In this document: piece after piece, positions 35,171 to 42,862 of the stretch | How positions within the stretch are numbered: the stretch's first letter is position 1 | Layout: each line of letters opens with the position of its first letter | DNA from: Streptomyces sp. Ncost-T10-10d | Lineage (GTDB): Bacteria; Actinomycetota; Actinomycetes; Streptomycetales; Streptomycetaceae | DNA length: 64,000 nt | Direction: 5' to 3' | NCBI RefSeq assembly: GCF_900091955.1 | Contig: NZ_FMDF01000073.1 | Location: forward strand, 1 to 64,000 | Notes under the pieces: model-generated | Database searches by the model: none | What the model was told of the DNA's origin: nothing | What the model saw: only the letters and a program-made list of their open reading frames with translations | Program-made: the position numbers and the translations under genes

Positions 35171-35845
35171 GTGAGACTGCGTTTTGTGCGCGAACAAGGA
35201 AAAATCACTGTTTTTCTGCTGGACGACCATGAAGTCGTCCGGCGCGGGGTCCATGAATTGCTCTCGGTCGAGGACGACATCGAGGTCGTCGGCGAGGCCG
35301 GCACGGCGGCGGACGCACTGGTCCGTATCCCCGCGACCCGGCCCGATGTGGCGGTGCTCGATGTGCGGCTGCCGGACGGGAGCGGGGTGGAGGTCTGCCG
35401 GGAGATCCGCTCCCAGGACGAGAACATCAAATGCCTGATGCTGACCTCGTACGCCGATGACGAGGCGCTCTTCGACGCGATCATGGCGGGCGCGTCGGGA
35501 TACGTGCTGAAGGCGATCCGCGGCAACGAACTGCTGAACGCGGTAAGGGACGTAGCGGCCGGGAAGTCGCTGCTGGACCCGGTGGCGACCGCCCGGGTGC
35601 TGGAGCGGCTGCGCGACGGCAAGAAGAGCCGGGGTGAGGACAAGCTCGCCGGTCTCACCGATCAGGAGCGCAAGATCCTCGATCTGATCGGGGAGGGGCT
35701 GACGAACCGGGTGATCGGCGAGCGGCTGCACCTCGCCGAGAAGACGATCAAGAATTATGTCTCCAGTCTGCTCTCCAAGCTGGGCATGGAACGGCGCTCG
35801 CAGGCCGCGGCGTACGTGGCCAGGCTGCAGGCGGAGAAGGGCTGA
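35171..35845 (+). CDS. NarL/LuxR-family response regulator (orphan)
   Basis: A 224-residue response regulator. The receiver domain starts ITVFLLDDHEVVRRGV, with acceptor Asp in VAVLDVRLPDGSG and the conserved Lys in GYVLKAIRGNELL. The C-terminal LuxR helix-turn-helix reads LTDQERKILDLIGEGLTNRVIGERL and AEKTIKNYVSSLLSKLGM. No histidine kinase lies nearby, so it is an orphan in this window. It faces away from the bkd cluster-2 operon and is a candidate regulator of it. GTG 35171 is the best start; a second GTG at 35186 has no ribosome-binding site. The GRGxxDxxE-type spacing of DevR/NarL proteins is compatible. Confidence 0.88.
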   Translation: MRLRFVREQGKITVFLLDDHEVVRRGVHELLSVEDDIEVVGEAGTAADALVRIPATRPDVAVLDVRLPDGSGVEVCREIRSQDENIKCLMLTSYADDEALFDAIMAGASGYVLKAIRGNELLNAVRDVAAGKSLLDPVATARVLERLRDGKKSRGEDKLAGLTDQERKILDLIGEGLTNRVIGERLHLAEKTIKNYVSSLLSKLGMERRSQAAAYVARLQAEKG

Positions 35846-35899
35846 GCGCTGCGTGGCGACAGGGCCATGAGGAGCTGAGCGCCGCGTGGTGACAGGGCC
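35841..35899. repeat. Imperfect 26-bp direct repeat after the response regulator
   Basis: Two 26-base copies, 35841-35866 and 35874-35899, differ at two positions. The first copy contains the stop codon of the response regulator gene. Offset is 33 bases, so a small duplication extended past the gene end. Confidence 0.7.
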
Positions 35900-35944
35900 G
35901 GGACGTGCACGGAGCGACCGCGGCCCTCGGCGATCCGGCGCTCT

Positions 35945-35964
35945 TTCGGGACTTTGGTCCCGGA
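35945..35964. promoter_or_regulatory. DosR/DevR-like box upstream of the FMN-oxidase-family gene
   Basis: The sequence TTCGGGACTTTGGTCCCGGA matches the mycobacterial DosR consensus TTSGGGACTWWAGTCCCSAA at 18 of 20 positions, with a perfect core CGGGAC-TTTG-GTCCCG palindrome. It ends 56 bases before the ATG at 36021. Streptomyces has DevR/OsdR-type regulators of oxygen and stress response that recognise similar sites (recall). Direct binding here is inference. Confidence 0.65.
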
Positions 35965-36020
35965 CCACCTGGGGCCGCGGCCTCTTTTTACGGCCTCCCC
36001 CGTGGCGGAGAGTGGAGAGC

Positions 36021-36448
36021 ATGCCCTCCGAGGAACTCCACGCGATCGAACTGCTGGCCCGCGTCCAGTACGGCCGACTGGCGACGAGCATGCGGGCCCT
36101 CCCGATACTGGCGGTGGCCCGCCACATCGTGGTCGACGGCCGCGTCGTCCTGCGGATGCACAGCGGCCTCGGCTACCACGAGGCCTGCGACGGCACGGTC
36201 GTGGCGTACGGAGCGGACAACTTCAACGCCGCACCCTCGGGGGACGACGGCGAGCTGTGGTCCGTGCAGTTCACCGGCCCCGCCGAGATCGTGCACCCGA
36301 CCCCCGAACAGCGGGAGCGCTTCGGTGCCACCCCGTCCAGGTGAACGGGGAGCCGTTCGCCCCGGCCTACCTGGGGGTCGACCCGCACTTCGTCTCTGCG
36401 CACACTCTGGGCTTCCACGCAAGTCAGACGATCCGCAACGCAGCGTGA
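36021..36448 (+). pseudogene. Pyridoxamine 5'-phosphate oxidase-family FMN-binding protein, frameshifted
   Basis: From ATG 36021 the frame encodes MPSEELHAIELLARVQYGRLAT, then LPILAVARHIVVDGRVVLRMHSGLGYHEACDGTVVAYGADNF and LWSVQFTGPAEIVHP, a split-barrel FMN-binding protein. At about 36,335, in GCCACCCCGTCC, the family sequence moves to another frame: the first frame stops at TGA 36342-36344. The expected C-terminus (VNGEPFAPAYLGVDPHFVSAH) continues in the frame that ends at 36448. One missing base explains this. Either the gene is inactivated or there is a sequencing error. These proteins often sit in DosR/DevR regulons, which fits the box upstream. Confidence 0.8.
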
Positions 36449-36463
36449 TCTAACATCTGGCGA

Positions 36464-37552
36464 GTGCCGCGCTCATCTGTAACCCTTCCGTCTGCTCCGC
36501 CGGCCGGCGAGGTGCTGTGCTCGTCCGTGCCCCGTCCGCCCGTTCCTCCGGTGGACGAGGTGCTGCGCCGCTATCCGGATGCCGGTGAGCCCCTCACCTG
36601 CAAGCCCGTCACCCAGGGCCTGCTCAACCACGGCTACCGCGTCTCCACCACCCGCGGCTCCTACTTCCTCAAGCATCACCTCGACGACTCCACCGGCGAC
36701 CGCGCCACGATCGTCCGCCAGCACCGCGCCACCCAGCGGCTGCAGTCACTCGGCGTGCCCGTCGCGCCGCCCGTGGAGGACACCGAGGGCGACACGGTCA
36801 CGGAGATCGGCGGCCGGTGCTACGCCCTGCACCCCTGGGTCGACGGACTGCACCGGGCCGGCGCCCAGCTCACCGCCGCCCAGTCGCAACGGCTCGGAGC
36901 GCTGCTCGGGGCCGTGCACACCGGGCTCGAACAGGTCATGGAGGCGGGCGCGGGGCTCGCGGGGCGGTCCGGCGGCCACCGGAGCCCCGACCCCGCCGAC
37001 ACCTTCACCCTGATCGACGACCTGCTGGCGGCCGCGCGCGGGTGCCGCCCCCGGGACTCCTTCGACGAGCTGGCCGAGCACCGCCTCCTGGAGCGGCGCA
37101 CCCTGCTGGAACAGCATGCCGACCGCAGGCCGCCCACCCCCGACATCCCGGCCACGGGCTGGGTGCACGGCGACTTCCACCCACTGAACGTCCTCTACCG
37201 GGACACGGACCCGGTCGCGATCCTCGACTGGGACCGGCTGGGGGTCCAGCCGCGCGCGGAGGAGGCGGTACGGGCCGCGGCGATCTTCTTCGTACAGCCG
37301 GCCGGGAAGCTGGAGCTGGAGAAGGTACGGGCGTACGCGGGGGCCTACCGGCGGGCGGCCGGGGCAGGGTCGGCGGAACTGGCCGCAGCGGTGCACCGGG
37401 TGTGGTGGGAGCGGCTCAACGACTTCTGGATACTGCGCTGGCGATACTGCCTGCACGACCGAAGGGCCGACCCGCAGTTCCCTGCGGTGTCGGCCCTGGC
37501 GGTCTGGTGGACGCGTGAGTACGAGGCGGTGTGCGAGGCGTTCACGGGGTGA
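36464..37552 (+). CDS. Aminoglycoside phosphotransferase-fold (APH/choline kinase-like) protein
   Basis: A 362-residue kinase-like protein. An N-lobe segment, GSYFLKHHLDD, provides the ATP-contacting Lys. The catalytic loop is GWVHGDFHPLNVLYRD (HGDxHxxN) and the metal motif VAILDWDRLG. Such enzymes phosphorylate small molecules such as homoserine, choline, fructosamine or aminoglycosides; the C-terminal WRYCLHDRRADPQFPAV resembles homoserine-kinase-type members. True substrate unknown. GTG 36464 is used, with only a weak GGCGA upstream. It follows the frameshifted gene by 15 bases and is convergent with a Ser/Thr kinase 25 bases on. Confidence 0.85.
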   Translation: MPRSSVTLPSAPPAGEVLCSSVPRPPVPPVDEVLRRYPDAGEPLTCKPVTQGLLNHGYRVSTTRGSYFLKHHLDDSTGDRATIVRQHRATQRLQSLGVPVAPPVEDTEGDTVTEIGGRCYALHPWVDGLHRAGAQLTAAQSQRLGALLGAVHTGLEQVMEAGAGLAGRSGGHRSPDPADTFTLIDDLLAAARGCRPRDSFDELAEHRLLERRTLLEQHADRRPPTPDIPATGWVHGDFHPLNVLYRDTDPVAILDWDRLGVQPRAEEAVRAAAIFFVQPAGKLELEKVRAYAGAYRRAAGAGSAELAAAVHRVWWERLNDFWILRWRYCLHDRRADPQFPAVSALAVWWTREYEAVCEAFTG

Positions 37553-37577
37553 GGCCGCCCCGTGAACGATCGCGGGG

Positions 37578-39200
37578 TCACGGAGTGGCAGCGCCCGCGG
37601 CGGTGCCTGCCGTGCCCGCAGTGGTCCCGGCCGCCGTGCCGGTGCCGCCGTCGGCCGTACCCGTGCCCCCGTCTGCTGTCCCGGTACCGCCGTCGGCCGT
37701 CCCCGTACCGCCGTCGGCCGTGCCGGTGCCCCCGTCAGCCGTCCCGGTACCGCCGTCGGCCGTGCCCGTACCGGCATCGGTGCTGCCACCCGTGGCCGGT
37801 GTGGACGGCTCGGTCGACGGCGGCTCGGACGACTTGCTCGGGGTGGTCGACGGAGAGTAGGAGTGCCGCGGCGGCGGCGCGTCCTGCTGGTTGCCGGTGG
37901 AGTTCTCCGGCAGCTGGTTCTGCTCGCTCTGCCTGTCGCTCGGCGAGGGCGAGCTGTCCGACTCGGACGGCGAACTGGAGGTCTTCGTGGGCGTCTTCTC
38001 GCGTTGGTCGCCGTTGCCGTTCGCCGCGTTCACGGCGATGGCGACACCGGCCCCGATGGCGATCAGCGCGAGCACGACGAACAGCCACAGCTTGCCGCGG
38101 CCGCCGCCGCCCTGGTGTCCACCTTCGTAGCCGCCGTCGTCGGGGTTCATCGGAGGCAGGATCGGGCCCTGCGAGGTGTCCCCGTGCTGCGGATGGTTCA
38201 TCGCCATCGTGCCCCCGGCGATGCCCATGGCCGGGGTGTGTCCGCCCTCGTGCATCGCGACCGGGCCGGTGTTCCACGTACCCGTGTGGCCGCCCTGCAC
38301 CTGAAGCATCTGCAGGCCGTACTGGACGAGGCCGCGCATCTCCTCGGCGCTCTGGAACCGGTCGTCCGGGTCCTTCGCGAGCGAGCGCATGACCAGCCCG
38401 TCCAGCTCCGGCGGCACCGCGTCCAGAACGTCGGACGGCGGGACCGGAATGTCCTGTACATGCTGGTACACCACGGAGAGCGGCGTCTCACCCGTGAACG
38501 GGGGCCGCAGCGCCAGGAGTTCGTACAGCAGGCAGCCGGTGGCGTAGAGGTCGGAGCGGTGGTCGACGGCCTTGCCCAGCGCCTGCTCGGGGGAGAGGTA
38601 CTGCGGCGTGCCCATGACCATGCCGGTCTGTGTCATCGTCGACTGCGCGCCGTGCAGCGCACGGGCGATGCCGAAGTCCATCACCTTGACCGCACCCGAG
38701 TTCGTGATGATCACGTTGGCGGGCTTGATGTCACGGTGCACGATGCCGTGCTGGTGCGAGTACGCGAGGGCTTCCAGCACCCCCGAGACGATGATCAGCG
38801 CCTGCTCGGGTGGCGGGGCCTCGGCATTGAGCAACAGATCGCGGATGGTGCGGCCCTCGACGAGCTCCATCACGATGTAGGGGACGGTCTGGCCGCCCAC
38901 GACGTCCTCGCCGGAGTCGTACACGGCGACGATCGCATGGTGGTTGAGGCCCGCGACCGACTGTGCCTCGCGCGTGAACCGGGCCTTGGAGACCGGGTCC
39001 TCGGCGAGATCGGAACGCAGGAGCTTGACCGCGACCGTACGTCCCAGCCTGACGTCCTCGGCCGCAAAGACCTCCGCCATGCCGCCCCGGCCGAGCCGGT
39101 GGGTCATCCGGTAACGTCCGTCACCGACGACGCCGCCGATGCCCCAGGAGTCGGTGCCATCCGAAACTCCGCCGCCGTTTGCTTCGGATTCGGGTGCCAT
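37578..39200 (-). CDS. Transmembrane Ser/Thr protein kinase with repetitive extracellular tail
   Basis: A 540-residue PknB-type kinase. Residues ~30-290 are the kinase domain: glycine loop LGRGGMAEVF, catalytic loop VHRDIKPANVII, DFGIARA, and an activation loop with several Thr/Ser (TMTQTGMVMGTPQYLSPEQ). A Gly/His/Met-rich linker leads to one membrane helix (~371-391). The extracellular part is acidic and Ser/Pro-rich, then has seven copies of the 7-residue unit GTGTADG (~474-522). There are no PASTA domains, so it differs from the muropeptide-sensing PknB. It diverges from a second kinase across 294 bases. Likely a cell-envelope signalling kinase; ligand unknown. Confidence 0.92.
   Translation of the reverse strand: MAPESEANGGGVSDGTDSWGIGGVVGDGRYRMTHRLGRGGMAEVFAAEDVRLGRTVAVKLLRSDLAEDPVSKARFTREAQSVAGLNHHAIVAVYDSGEDVVGGQTVPYIVMELVEGRTIRDLLLNAEAPPPEQALIIVSGVLEALAYSHQHGIVHRDIKPANVIITNSGAVKVMDFGIARALHGAQSTMTQTGMVMGTPQYLSPEQALGKAVDHRSDLYATGCLLYELLALRPPFTGETPLSVVYQHVQDIPVPPSDVLDAVPPELDGLVMRSLAKDPDDRFQSAEEMRGLVQYGLQMLQVQGGHTGTWNTGPVAMHEGGHTPAMGIAGGTMAMNHPQHGDTSQGPILPPMNPDDGGYEGGHQGGGGRGKLWLFVVLALIAIGAGVAIAVNAANGNGDQREKTPTKTSSSPSESDSSPSPSDRQSEQNQLPENSTGNQQDAPPPRHSYSPSTTPSKSSEPPSTEPSTPATGGSTDAGTGTADGGTGTADGGTGTADGGTGTADGGTGTADGGTGTADGGTGTAAGTTAGTAGTAAGAATP
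37633..37779. repeat. Seven tandem 21-bp repeats inside the kinase gene
   Basis: Units GCCGTGCCGGTGCCGCCGTCG and close variants begin at 37633, 37654, 37675, 37696, 37717, 37738 and 37759. They vary mainly at third codon positions, keeping the peptide unit GTGTADG/GTADGG constant, so selection or gene conversion has kept the protein repeat. Confidence 0.9.
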
Positions 39201-39494
39201 CAGTCCTCGCCGTCGTATCTGTCCGCGCGTCCGCGGGTTCTCACGGTGTCTAGCTGCATTGCCACGTCACGCTACAGCCTCTTCCGGACACACTGTTTCC
39301 GAGAGGGACGGGTCATCCAACCGGCCGGCGTGCCGCGCGCGCAAATTCCATGCGGTTCCTGTAACGCTTCCGAGACGCTTCTGTGCGTAGGGTCACGGAA
39401 CGGGCACCTGGCTTGACGTGTCGTACCCCTCGGGCAGACTTGGCGCGTAAATAGGGATCATCGCGTCAGTCGCGCGCCGAGGGGGAAGCAAGTC

Positions 39495-41147
39495 ATGAGC
39501 CAGGACGGCGCACACGGCGCTCAGGGGCGCTACGCGGGCGGTTCGGTCGCCGGCGGCCGGTACCAGCTTCGCGACCTGCTCGGCGAGGGTGGGATGGCGT
39601 CCGTCTATCTGGCGTACGACTCCGCACTGGACCGCCAGGTCGCGATCAAGACGCTGCACACGGAGCTGGGCCGTGAGCAGTCCTTCCGTGAGCGGTTCCG
39701 GCGCGAGGCGCAGGCCGTTGCCAAACTGCAGCACACCAACATCGTCTCGGTCTTCGACACCGGCGAGGACGAGCTCGGCGGCGCGCTGATGCCGTACATC
39801 GTCATGGAGTACGTGGAGGGGCAGCCGCTCGGCTCCGTGCTCCAGGCGGACATCCGGAATTACGGTGCGATGCCGGCCGACAGGGCGCTCAAGGTGACGT
39901 CCGACGTACTGGCCGCACTGGACACCAGCCACGAGATGGGCCTGGTCCACCGCGACATCAAGCCCGGCAACGTGATGGTGACCAAGCGCGGTGTCGTGAA
40001 GGTCATGGACTTCGGCATCGCCCGCGCCATGCAGTCGGGCGTCACATCGATGACGCAGACCGGCATGGTCGTCGGCACCCCGCAGTACCTCTCCCCCGAG
40101 CAGGCCCTGGGCCGCGGGGTGGACGCGCGCTCCGACCTGTACTCGGTCGGCATCATGTTGTTCCAGCTGCTGACCGGACGCATCCCGTTCGACGCGGACT
40201 CGCCGCTCGCCATCGCGTACGCGCACGTCCAGGAGGAGCCCGTCGCGCCCTCGACCATCAACCGGTCGATCACCCCGGCGATGGACGCGCTCGTCGCCCG
40301 CGCACTGAAGAAGAACCCGAACGAGCGCTTCCCGAGCGCCGCGGCGATGCAGGACGAGATCGCGCGCGTGCTGAACGCGAGCGGGCAGACGGGCGCCCCG
40401 GTGATCGTCGCGGGCGGCGGCGCGCCGTCGAACAGCGGATCGGGCGTCGGCTCGGCGGTCTTCCCGCCGGTCGACCAGTCCACCCCGGCGCCGCAGAACG
40501 TCCAGACGCCGTACCAGCCGGGCCCGTACCAGTCCGGCGCCCAGTCGGGGCCGTACGGTCCCCCGACCCCGGCGCCCGCTCCGGCTCCGTCGTACGGCTA
40601 TCCGCAGTCGGCTCCGGCATATCAGAGCCAGGCGCCGATGTCCCCGATGCAGCAGCAGACCCCGCCGCCCTACACGATCGCGCCGCAGACGCACTCCGGC
40701 TCCGGCGTGGGCGGCTCCAAGCGGAACATGCCGGTGATCGTGGGCTCGATCGTGGTCGCGCTGATCGCGATCGGCGGTCTGATCACGGTGCTCTCGCTGA
40801 AGGACGATTCGGGTTCGGGCGGCGGAACCTCCGCGAACGAATCGCCGGCCGCGAGCGAGCACAAGGATCCGGAGCGGAACCGGACGATGAAGACCGAGGA
40901 CTGCACGGACGCGATGGAGGACACCGACGACCCCGAGAAGGTGGACGCGCCAAAGTTCTTGTACAAGGACTACCTCTCCGCAAAGGCCTGCGCGGATGCG
41001 GCGGGCTGGAGCATCAAGAAGATCAAGGTGCCGGGGAACGCGTACGCGGAGGACCAAGTCATCGACCAGTTCCCGACCTCGGGAACTGCCATACCCAAGA
41101 CGGGCGCCCACTTCGAACTGCGCGTCGCGACGGGTGACCCGGCCTGA
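39495..41147 (+). CDS. Transmembrane Ser/Thr protein kinase with one PASTA-like domain
   Basis: A 550-residue kinase. Residues ~22-285 form the kinase domain: LGEGGMASVYLA, VHRDIKPGNVMV, DFGIARAM, and an activation loop SMTQTGMVVGTPQYLSPEQ nearly identical to that of the divergent neighbour. A Pro/Gln/Tyr/Ala-rich linker precedes one helix (MPVIVGSIVVALIAIGGLI, ~412-435). The extracellular end (FLYKDYLSAKACADAAGWSI to GAHFELRVATGD) reads as a single PASTA-like module. ATG 39495 follows GGGGGAAG. The divergent arrangement and matching activation loops suggest the two kinases arose by duplication and may cross-phosphorylate. Confidence 0.92.
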   Translation: MSQDGAHGAQGRYAGGSVAGGRYQLRDLLGEGGMASVYLAYDSALDRQVAIKTLHTELGREQSFRERFRREAQAVAKLQHTNIVSVFDTGEDELGGALMPYIVMEYVEGQPLGSVLQADIRNYGAMPADRALKVTSDVLAALDTSHEMGLVHRDIKPGNVMVTKRGVVKVMDFGIARAMQSGVTSMTQTGMVVGTPQYLSPEQALGRGVDARSDLYSVGIMLFQLLTGRIPFDADSPLAIAYAHVQEEPVAPSTINRSITPAMDALVARALKKNPNERFPSAAAMQDEIARVLNASGQTGAPVIVAGGGAPSNSGSGVGSAVFPPVDQSTPAPQNVQTPYQPGPYQSGAQSGPYGPPTPAPAPAPSYGYPQSAPAYQSQAPMSPMQQQTPPPYTIAPQTHSGSGVGGSKRNMPVIVGSIVVALIAIGGLITVLSLKDDSGSGGGTSANESPAASEHKDPERNRTMKTEDCTDAMEDTDDPEKVDAPKFLYKDYLSAKACADAAGWSIKKIKVPGNAYAEDQVIDQFPTSGTAIPKTGAHFELRVATGDPA

Positions 41148-41289
41148 CCGGGCGTGTACATGGGCACCCGAAGGTGACGGCCCGGTACATGTGAGGGCGG
41201 GCTTTGCGGTCCGCATGCACATGACGGCGCATTCCAGGGTCACTTATGTCCGAGATGCCGGACATGCCGTCACGTGTGACGCTGCCCTC

Positions 41290-42009
41290 ATGGCTCCAGG
41301 ACTTCTCCCTTCACGGCCCACGAGGTGCGTGGTCTGTCTCATATTCTCGGCGGGCGCGGCGCTGGGGGGCGCAACCGGTGTGGCCCACGCGGACCGGCGC
41401 GCCCCCGGTGGGACGCCGGGTGCGACCGGCACCTCGGTGACGCCGCCCACGACCGCGTCGGCCGGACCTTCCGCACCGCCTTCCGTCACCCCTGGCGTCG
41501 AACCGTCAGGCAAGGGTTCGATCACTCCTTCGGCCGCAGCCTCGGCCACGCCGACGACCACTCCCTCGGGGGGCGTCTCGGCCGCCCCTGCACCTCCGGC
41601 ACCCCCTCCGCCCTCCGCCCCGGCCTCCGGCTCCCCCTCGACCTCGCCCCCCGCCGCCGCGAACGCGGGGTCGCCGCCTCCCGAAGCGCAGCCCCCGCTC
41701 GCCGGGCGTGAGGCCGGGGAGGGGCGGCCGCGGCCCGGGCGGCAGCTCCCGCCGTGGGAGCTCACCCCAGCGGACAGTTCGTTCGACGAGCCCGACCCAC
41801 GGCCCGCGGCAACCGACCCGGCGCCGGTGAACGCCGTGACACCGGCGGCGAGCACATCCCCCGAGATCGGCCGACTCGCTCCGCAGGCCGGCGACGGGCC
41901 GTCCGTGCAGCGGGTGCAGCGGGTGCAGCGGGTGTCTCTGGGCGCGGGAATCGCACTGATAGGACTGGGGCTGGGCTTCCTCGCATTCCGTTTACGCCGC
42001 CCGAACTGA
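41290..42009 (+). CDS. Pro/Ser/Thr-rich surface protein with C-terminal membrane anchor
   Basis: A 239-residue unrecognised protein. The N-terminus MAPGLLPSRPTRCVVCLIF…GVAHA looks like a signal peptide. The body is a long low-complexity stretch of Pro, Ser, Thr, Ala and Gly (TPTTTPSGG, PAPPAPPPPSAPAS), suited to span the cell wall. A triple VQR repeat (9-bp DNA repeat near 41,909) precedes a final helix SLGAGIALIGLGLGFLAF and the basic tail RLRRPN, as in sortase-independent anchored proteins. The start is uncertain: in-frame ATGs at 41215 and 41221 exist, and none has a good ribosome-binding site. It follows the PASTA-like kinase by 142 bases and could be its substrate or partner; this is speculation. 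Confidence 0.65.
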   Translation: MAPGLLPSRPTRCVVCLIFSAGAALGGATGVAHADRRAPGGTPGATGTSVTPPTTASAGPSAPPSVTPGVEPSGKGSITPSAAASATPTTTPSGGVSAAPAPPAPPPPSAPASGSPSTSPPAAANAGSPPPEAQPPLAGREAGEGRPRPGRQLPPWELTPADSSFDEPDPRPAATDPAPVNAVTPAASTSPEIGRLAPQAGDGPSVQRVQRVQRVSLGAGIALIGLGLGFLAFRLRRPN

Positions 42010-42069
42010 GACGAACCACAGCCTCCCACCAGCTCCCACAGGCTCCGGCCGAGGTTTGCGTCGAGCAGC

Positions 42070-42094
42070 ATACCCGGTATACATACTCAGTATG
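42070..42094. promoter_or_regulatory. Twin palindromes, candidate PadR autoregulatory operator
   Basis: ATACCCGGTAT (42070-42080) and CATACTCAGTATG (42082-42094) are adjacent perfect inverted repeats in an AT-rich stretch. The second ends in the ATG of the padR gene. PadR proteins bind ATAC/GTAT-type palindromes near their own promoter, which fits. Confidence 0.7.
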
Positions 42095-42706
42095 TCGATC
42101 CGTCACGGGCTACTGGCCCTGCTGGAACGGGGGCCCCGATACGGCTCCCAGCTCCGTACCGAATTCGAGTCGCGCACCGGCTCCACCTGGCCGCTCAACG
42201 TCGGCCAGGTGTACACGACGCTGAGCCGGCTGGAGCGCGACGGCCTGGTCGCCCAGGACGACGAGGACGAGCAGGGACACGCGCTCTACGCGATCACCGA
42301 CGACGGCCGCACCGAGCTGCGGAGCTGGTTCGAGACGCCCGTCGACCGCAGCAACCCGCCCCGCGACGAGCTGGCCATCAAGCTCGCCATGGCGGTCGGC
42401 GCGCCCGGTGTCGACATCCGGGCCGTCATCCAGTCCCAGCGCCACCACACCGTGAAGGCGATGCAGGACTACACCCGCCTCAAGGCACAGGCCCTCGCCG
42501 ATGTCCCGGCCAACCGCGACGAGGTCGCCTGGCTGCTCGTAGTCGAGCAGCTGATCTTCCAGGCGGAGGCCGAGGCCCGCTGGCTGGATCACTGCGAGTC
42601 CCGGCTGGTACGCCTCGCCGAGGCCGCCGCCACGGAGCCGGAGCCCGAGGTACGTACAGCCAACCGCTCCCCGGCCCGTACCGCCCGCCCACGCGCCCGG
42701 CGCTGA
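42092..42706 (+). CDS. PadR-family transcriptional regulator
   Basis: A 204-residue PadR regulator. The winged-helix domain spans MSIRHGLLALLERGPRYGSQLRTEFE and LNVGQVYTTLSRLERDGLV, with the wing HALYAITDDGRTEL. A C-terminal helical dimerisation domain follows and a basic tail (RTARPRARR) ends the protein. ATG 42092 lies at the end of a palindrome and has no Shine-Dalgarno, so the mRNA is probably leaderless. The ABC transporter genes 156 bases downstream, same strand, are the likely target; PadR-ABC-FtsX trios typically respond to antibiotics or peptides. Confidence 0.9.
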   Translation: MSIRHGLLALLERGPRYGSQLRTEFESRTGSTWPLNVGQVYTTLSRLERDGLVAQDDEDEQGHALYAITDDGRTELRSWFETPVDRSNPPRDELAIKLAMAVGAPGVDIRAVIQSQRHHTVKAMQDYTRLKAQALADVPANRDEVAWLLVVEQLIFQAEAEARWLDHCESRLVRLAEAAATEPEPEVRTANRSPARTARPRARR

Positions 42707-42862
42707 CCACCGGCCACCCGGAAACCGGCACTGTCCTCAGACCATTCACGTACGCACCGGGCGCCGCCGACGGACTGCCACGTACGCACCCGGCACGGCC
42801 ACGAACCGCTTCGGGGCCCGTCACCGGTCCCACAGAACCGTTCCAAGGGGGAACCACCCACC

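Noticed and set aside
36330..36344. Programmed ribosomal frameshift in the FMN-oxidase-family gene
   Set aside because: No slippery heptamer or following structure stands out; a one-base loss or sequencing error is simpler.
37633..37779. 21-bp repeats considered as CRISPR or iteron array
   Set aside because: No unique spacers; units are contiguous and in frame with the kinase coding sequence.
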